Shown: in pieces, positions 61,501 through 64,000 of the stretch
How the letters are laid out: each line of letters opens with the position of its first letter
Position numbering within the stretch: the first letter of the stretch is position 1
Assembly (NCBI GenBank): GCA_043803805.1
Contig: JAZDJP010000023.1
Coordinates: 19,810-83,809, forward strand
Direction: 5' to 3'
DNA length: 64,000 bases
Source: JAZDJP01 sp043803805
GTDB taxonomy: Bacteria; Planctomycetota; JAZDJP01
The notes under the pieces: model-generated
Told to the model about the DNA's origin: nothing
The model's database searches: none
What the model saw: only the letters and a program-made list of their open reading frames with translations
Program-made: the position numbers and the translations under genes

Positions 61501-64000
61501 ACCAGACCACCCGGACGCCGGGAGTCTTCGAACGGATCGCGACGTCGTCCGTTCCGCAAACCCCGCCGGCGGAGTTTAAAATCATCGAGCCGCTGTTGGA
61601 CACCCCCCCCGTCCCGATCGTGAGGTCTCCGGTGGACTCGTCCTTGTAGGTCCCCGTGGCGCTGACGGTGAGAAGCCGGACGTCAATGTTTCCCGCGCCG
61701 TGCGTGAAAAGACCGTTCACGGTCAGACTGTCGGCGGCAAGCGTCCCCGCGCCGAGTATGATCGCGCCGCTGACGGATACGGCGCCGTTCACGGTAATGC
61801 TGTATGTCGCCATATCGAGAGTCCCGTTCGTCACCGTCAGGGTCTGGACGCTCAAGGGAAGGGAAAGCGCCGACCCCAGAGTCACCGTCCCGGAGGACTT
61901 GTTGACGACGAACGACCCGTTCGGGAAGTCGCCCCCGGCGGCCGAAAGCGTCTGCGCCCCCGTCCCGTCCAGAGTGATCGCGCACGATCCCCCGATGCTC
62001 GCGTCCGTCGAGACGCAGTTCCCCGCCACCGTGAAGATCCCCCCGGGGATGTCATAGGCCGATGTGAGCGTGAGAGAACCGTTCACGTCCATCTGCCCCA
62101 CCACGGCAACCGCCGCGGCGGATGTGTTGGCCACCTGCACGTTGTTGAAGGCGATGCCCCCGGACGACAGTGTCTGCGCCGCGGCGCCGTCGAATTTCAC
62201 ATTCCCGCCGTTGGCGTTGAACGCGGGCGTCCCGATCACCGTCCAGTCGCCGCTGACGGAGAGGGTGCCGCTTGAGGACGCGAAACTCGCGCCTGACGAA
62301 AGCCAGACCGGGCCGTTGACGTCAATCGCCTGACCCGATCCGCTGAACGTCCCCCCCGCCTGATCGAAGCCGCCCGATCCGACCGTGATCGTATTCGACC
62401 CGCTCTGGGTGATGTATCCCGTGTAGCCCGATGTAATTTGGATACCGGTTACGTTAACATTGGCATCCACCAGGCAGTTCGCAACGGATACGTCCGAGAA
62501 CACCACAACGTCCCCCGCCACCGGGAGGGTGTCGTTCGTCCAGTTCTCCGGCGTGCTCCACGGCCCCGTCGGGGGGAAGTTCGATCCGTCGCCCCAGACG
62601 ACCTGCGCGGCGGGGCAGGAGGGGTCGAACGTCCAGTTCGCGCCGTTGTTGGCGGTGGACGTGCTGGAATACGCCGTGATCGCGGCCGCGCCGGCCTGGT
62701 CCTTGACATCCACGTCGCGGACCGTAAACGTCCCGGCGCCGGTCCAGGCCCGTTGGGTTCCCGTGAGGCTCGAACGAATAAGAATATCATCCGTGCCGCA
62801 CCCGCCGCCCCGGCTGTTCAAGGTGATCGCGCCGGCGTTGGCGACGTTCCCGGTTCCGACGGTGATGTCGCCGGTGGAATTGTTTTGATACACACCCCCG
62901 GCGATCACATCCAGTTTCCCGAAGGAAAGATTTCCGCTTCCCTGTTTCAACGTTCCAGCGGCCCCGACCGTGAGGACGTCATACACCGTGAGATTGTAAA
63001 TGGCCATGTCGAGAGTCCCGGAGGTGATTGTCATATCCTGGCCGCCGCAGTAGGCGCTGCACGTCAGGTCCATGTCGGATGCGAGGATCACACTCCCCCC
63101 CGGCTTGTTGATGACGAACGTGCCGCCAACCTCATAACCGGCGCGCCCGTCGGTGTATGTCTGGTTGGCCGAACCCCTGAACGTAAGGCTCGCGCAGCTG
63201 GGATAATTCTGCGCCCCGCTCCCTATCGTGACGTTCCCATAAAGCTCGAAGATCGCCGAACCGATAATACTGCCCCTCTGCTGGTAGAAATCACCGAGAA
63301 CGACCCATGTGTCCCCAGCCCCCACGACGAGACCATCGGTGCCCGTACTGAGCATATTCACGGTCAGGTTGTTGAACGTGACGGAGGAGGCGACGTCGGC
63401 CGACAGACCGTTGGCGCTGAAGACGACGGTGCCGTTATTGTGCTCGAACTGCCCGCCGGAAATGACGAACGTGCTGGTAAACGTCGTGATGCCGGAGGAG
63501 CACTGGAACGTCCCGTCCTGGAGAGTGAAGGCCGTCATGCTCGCGTTGACTCCGGGATCGAAACTGACCGTGGTCAGGGCGTTGTTCAAAACCAGAGTGG
63601 GGGCGGTCGCCCCGGCGGGGATGGAAAAACTCTGATTCACCGCCCCGTCAATGAGGAGGTAATCATCACAGACCCACGTGCTGCTCCACGCCGCGCCGAT
63701 GGAAATCGGCCCTTTGGCGTTGAGGATGCCATAGCCGCCACTGTAGGCGGAGAGTGTGCCGCGGGTGAGCGCCAGTGCGCCGTTTACAACCAGGGTATCC
63801 GCATCGCTGATGTTGAATATGTATCCCGAACTGCTTTTATTGATCGTCAGGTTGTTGAACGTCTCGGTGGTCACGACGTCAACGTACGAGTTGGAGGCGC
63901 CGATAAACTCGATGGTGCCCGTGTTCTCGTTCCACGTCCCGCCCGATATCGTGAAGTAGCCGGTCACCTGGAGTTTCATCCCGCCCGCGTTGAACGTGCC
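52577..64000 (-). CDS. Giant secreted LamG / beta-solenoid repeat protein, N-terminus beyond window (at least 3807 aa)
   Basis: Open frame to the right edge. About 58.9-64 kb: repeated solenoid units of the form 'ISGGTF...SGTM.V.GD....GG.F....GTV.FDGA..QTL'. These are grouped into about four modules that each end in 'NG(A/T/S)NWTF..(S/T)C' and restart with 'WGGG.NNPITDPNWNVA.NWT...VP...D..FD'. Three LamG-like domains lie at about 57980-58665, 56900-57510 and 53920-54545 (YWRLDEGSGTS, RYKFDEGAGTT, YRFEENTGTSVG). A NosD-type beta-helix is at 54560-55150. The C-terminal 400 residues are propeller-like (VFFGTDEGWVYSI). No anchor at the C-terminus. Probable adhesin or matrix protein, cotranscribed with the next gene. 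Confidence 0.85.
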   Translation of the reverse strand, partial: GTFNAGGMKLQVTGYFTISGGTWNENTGTIEFIGASNSYVDVVTTETFNNLTINKSSSGYIFNISDADTLVVNGALALTRGTLSAYSGGYGILNAKGPISIGAAWSSTWVCDDYLLIDGAVNQSFSIPAGATAPTLVLNNALTTVSFDPGVNASMTAFTLQDGTFQCSSGITTFTSTFVISGGQFEHNNGTVVFSANGLSADVASSVTFNNLTVNMLSTGTDGLVVGAGDTWVVLGDFYQQRGSIIGSAIFELYGNVTIGSGAQNYPSCASLTFRGSANQTYTDGRAGYEVGGTFVINKPGGSVILASDMDLTCSAYCGGQDMTITSGTLDMAIYNLTVYDVLTVGAAGTLKQGSGNLSFGKLDVIAGGVYQNNSTGDITVGTGNVANAGAITLNSRGGGCGTDDILIRSSLTGTQRAWTGAGTFTVRDVDVKDQAGAAAITAYSSTSTANNGANWTFDPSCPAAQVVWGDGSNFPPTGPWSTPENWTNDTLPVAGDVVVFSDVSVANCLVDANVNVTGIQITSGYTGYITQSGSNTITVGSGGFDQAGGTFSGSGQAIDVNGPVWLSSGASFASSSGTLSVSGDWTVIGTPAFNANGGNVKFDGAAAQTLSSGGIAFNNVQVANTSAAAVAVVGQMDVNGSLTLTSAYDIPGGIFTVAGNCVSTDASIGGSCAITLDGTGAQTLSAAGGDFPNGSFVVNKSSGTVTLGSALSLPLSVQTLTVTNGTLDMATYSITVNGAVSVSGAIILGAGTLAADSLTVNGLFTHGAGNIDVRLLTVSATGTYKDESTGDLTIGTGGVSNSGSMILNSAGGVCGTDDVAIRSKTPGVRVVWSGGGSYTFVDLNVQDQGGSAAITAYSSTNVPDSNGTNWTFIGTCLVKAWGGGLNNPITDPNWNVANNWTLNSVPTSSDLVMFDSTSVVNCTINVAASVAGVQILSTYSGTITQAAGVTLTVGVQHFTQQAGTFTGGDSAIDMNGDFILNGGSFTATTGVMTVAGEFSVIGGAFNESTGTVTFDGAAASIDVAISEQFCNLTFAPATAGAVKTVSNDDTLVVTGTLTLTEGYVNQTTTPSTGTIAARGAVTQGAAFDGTAWNSTGTLIIDGTGAQQLTGGGSGAGFMVLKIDKSSGTLTLSGTVATTRDWTYVRGTVAPGASKVHFPYPTTNVITGSHALNDVEFGYAHVIASGTTLTINGTLTLNSPSNQLHLGGPGIIELKGNLVIAGPGSPAGGNGGDNGTIVINGTGDQTITGTGTILTGRLPTNITIDKPSGTLYMAGYITLGGWPAGVWWYKQGTIDPGDSTVIFCGWHSQQIQQIKGSHTLKNVLFSNTGTSSVTIDAGTTLTLTGTLTIDDTLLAGPAALNGGTIEARGAVDIGVNADGGSTAITFGGSADQVYTDYGGDEPDGTFTINKPSGKVTLASAMDVTGSGQDLTITSGTLDMAGYALTVADALTVSGTLTQGAGLLTTGTGAATVTSAGTWTNLSTGDVTVGAGGVNNYGAITLNSNGAACNDTKDILIRSSSSPTQRAWTGSGNFTMTDLDVQDQAGTASIAVYSGTSSNNGSNWTISGSCLVSKTWGGGANNPITDPNWNVAGNWTGNAVPGAADVAVFDATSTVNCALDAVVNVAGIDIQAGYTGGSGSTITQNAGITVTVGGQNFTQAAGTFTGGDSAITVSGKLAISGGAFTSTTGTLWVKSHIELSAGTFSGASGRTDIDGSLKLSGGTYTATSGITEIAGTFTKTGGTFAAGGGAVVLNAATSQTVTPGSASFNHLVVNDFLAGYWRLDEGSGTSALDASGYGQTGSYSVSAPTQSGTVPTLKFYDPKSLQFAAGSTQYVTVADTDRLDVNDTEDLTIAGWFNLSSYTADHTIVAKRDGQADTDKGYIVYIDGDVDDKLYFEISDGTAAHEFNMKTATAFTAAGWHHFMVVWDQDTAANCKIYIDGVAVAVTQGGCAIATVGDTSNTKTFRIGAESDSGSPFDGYLDDIRVYKRTLTASDASTLFLGNEPGVGSVTWTLAGALDVDGDLTLGSGTLDVSASNYGISVAGNWFNHGGLFTPRAGTVVFDGGAAGKSILMGSIQPYNVSVTGAGGWTLASPLTMTGTLAISNGSLDVSTANYGVQCRTVNQTGGAFAAQSGTLTLASSSAGETLKLTSAAYNLTVAGDVLSGLELRYKFDEGAGTTAADATGNGHTGVLTGGAAFTGAGKFGGAAQFFDTNDKVLVGPVANLGAAWTIASWFMGPVPSNPGSWNTMTRGTTAAGSGDHHIIVQDSTKLLGMYDNVSGGNFRSSGYNISGLSPGWHHIAAVGTVGVTKFYIDGTYVGQSDRNGQDDVYCVGNYQGDAQRFSDNMDEFRVYNRALSAGEIATIASAAMGSNTTYTLGANLNVTGALSIGLGNTLSTSSYTFTLATLLTMTADSGTYTGGSNTQTFSGGVTVSGASVSFGSAAADVNGSMTMTGGTVTGTSGTMTVSGDWTKTGGTFTSNNGTVEFDGAGAQALRSGGTDAGSDFSTLRVNKTGGILSLTNDAISAGTLLQVLQGTFSPGALAVTAAAVTVDGGTLAAGAGALTCSGAFTESSGAFTGAGGAVDVNGAFALSGGAFTAPSGAMTAAGNFTISGAPTFTAGTNTITLDGTSSQTLTTGGKTFYNLTLANTGPGGGNTVALSGLLDVDGTLSITGGVLDQGANNAQVEGVSLGTGGVWSNTSTGDIVVGAGGVASSGCVSFNGGGAGCGADEIVITSSGSPTQRNWSGSGTFSLKDVNATDQNGVVAITAYSSTGIGQNNTNWTFTGSCGAVSSVASGNWNTPGTWDGDPAAVPLLSDEVEIVSGHTVTFDKNDAGVDAAKITVDPGATLKFDRTQASSLAMTVTGDVVVNGTLEIKANTKDGALVQTLELYGTDGQYGLIVNAPGTLLVEGLGAFGATGKVKLDGQASGAGGKGYIAVNSGAEATLRNAEIVNMGSNNAGKTGLYATAIDQLNDAEGLVVEGCLIHAGYRGIDINACKDVSIRDNKIYSNTNIGVNLQGAGLRNWIAGNLIYSNTSHGVAVDAADNTILVNNTINGNGGDGVYLATTAATTEIRANLVTSNTGNGINDEDNTSEPDNSYNDVVSNGTNYRQIDAGNQTGSKGNISSNPLYVNAGAFNFHLSAGSPALDTARPFSGGEALIYRFEENTGTSVGDTSVNANTGTLAGSWVPGRYGYGVSLNGSTGKVTAADHNSLDLTTRFTLEAWLRPDTLPTGNREIIYKYNSGGNTGYAMGLNSSGRVIFKVGTGSATNTLTGTTTAITAASWNHVVAVHDGTKMRIFVNAVEDASNLSSAAAAANGDTLKIGWDGGTSYLKGKIDEARLYNRALPVEQMRYAMGPRDMDEELRYRADGGGATNEARIAVDMGADEKLTLTQTFSLRTSSPTVSFTGVGNYDLAANTSIVAERGGDNRIMVLGSTGSVLRGYASAKKVNHLVFTKVAADNFMIWVAVSDGTDWGILALHDNGTDISDIPARTGWATNPKMFGAGGGGSGPISSIGRYDTNSDGTTDYLICVVDKIGGPGAASEEAALADDVNTENDTTDVMYKIIAGTGVTDSRNNDYAYDYRGGVVISSTSIYTPASADGGGIDVARVSLDTFATLNQQALGNATENKFAPFLRNAMAHSPLFASPTDVFVYRLSAATLSPAVWDSTPGDPVDGKSVALAGNISGRAANVGTTNVFVAANGIMYKLLEGATGYGTGMGAMSAFYDIGANRGTIIVGPLNTTVSMSPITKRVFFGTDEGWVYSIDEGAFTLVNRYQLPGGGKVVGISISGTTLFVTSDKGEMYAYPRE

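Noticed and set aside
58900..64000. CRISPR array or short tandem repeats in the giant gene
   Set aside because: The repetition is at protein level with diverged codons; there are no identical direct repeats with unique spacers.

Overview
The window is about 65 % G+C and gene-dense. Genes run in long head-to-tail blocks, many joined by ATGA stop/start overlaps. A TolC/RND pump, lipoproteins and very large secreted repeat proteins point to a Gram-negative (diderm) bacterium. The dispersed 'gactc' and 'cactattcac' intergenic repeats, WA..DP.AA repeat proteins, LamG/beta-helix giants and a GAPDH with a long insertion resemble uncultivated PVC/FCB-like lineages. That placement is inference; no marker here fixes a phylum.

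Layout. (1) 1-5.3 kb, minus strand: an operon of an octopine-dehydrogenase-family enzyme, a cobalamin-binding mutase-like protein, a CPA2 cation/proton antiporter and asparagine synthase (cut by the left edge). It is preceded by two tandem 122-bp copies of an attenuator-like leader. (2) 5.6-15.6 kb, minus: tRNA-Arg, a DUF2723 membrane glycosyltransferase with TPRs, a degenerate CPBP protein, a HEAT-repeat membrane protein, and a TetR-TolC-RND efflux operon with a perfect 18-bp operator. (3) 15.6-18.6 kb: two nitroreductase remnants around a zinc-ribbon membrane gene, a lipoprotein with three STN-like repeats, and a DUF4380-like protein. (4) 18.7-21.5 kb, plus: a B12 mutase with isobutyryl-CoA mutase specificity residues, followed by a B12-domain/MeaB-type GTPase fusion, i.e. 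a split version of IcmF. (5) 21.6-32.9 kb: a repeat protein, an MBL hydrolase, a GT2, a STAS-receiver-HATPase fusion with a lone MshEN protein, radA with a lipoprotein and a membrane protein, an MFS transporter, and an alpha/beta hydrolase. (6) 33-40.3 kb: tRNA-His, gap-pgk-rpe, a THUMP methyltransferase, an HD-GYP-like protein, and nadE.

(7) 40.4-49.2 kb is the most interesting region: a peptide-modification (RiPP-like) locus. One transcript with coupled genes encodes a Ser/Thr kinase, a MerR-like protein, a PqqD-like protein, a radical SAM/SPASM enzyme, a nucleotidyltransferase and a membrane protein. It is followed by a 63-residue Cys-containing candidate precursor with its own leaderless promoter. 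Then come a glycosyltransferase (opposite strand), an HprK-related kinase, a second radical SAM/SPASM enzyme and an S26-like Ser/His peptidase. (8) 49.2-64 kb, minus: a PQQ-propeller/beta-helix protein with a Gly-rich CFL box, and the 3' 11.4 kb of a giant LamG/beta-solenoid surface protein running off the right edge.

Several genes have a good -10 box exactly 6 nt before the start codon, which indicates leaderless transcripts. This includes the candidate precursor and the HprK-like kinase.
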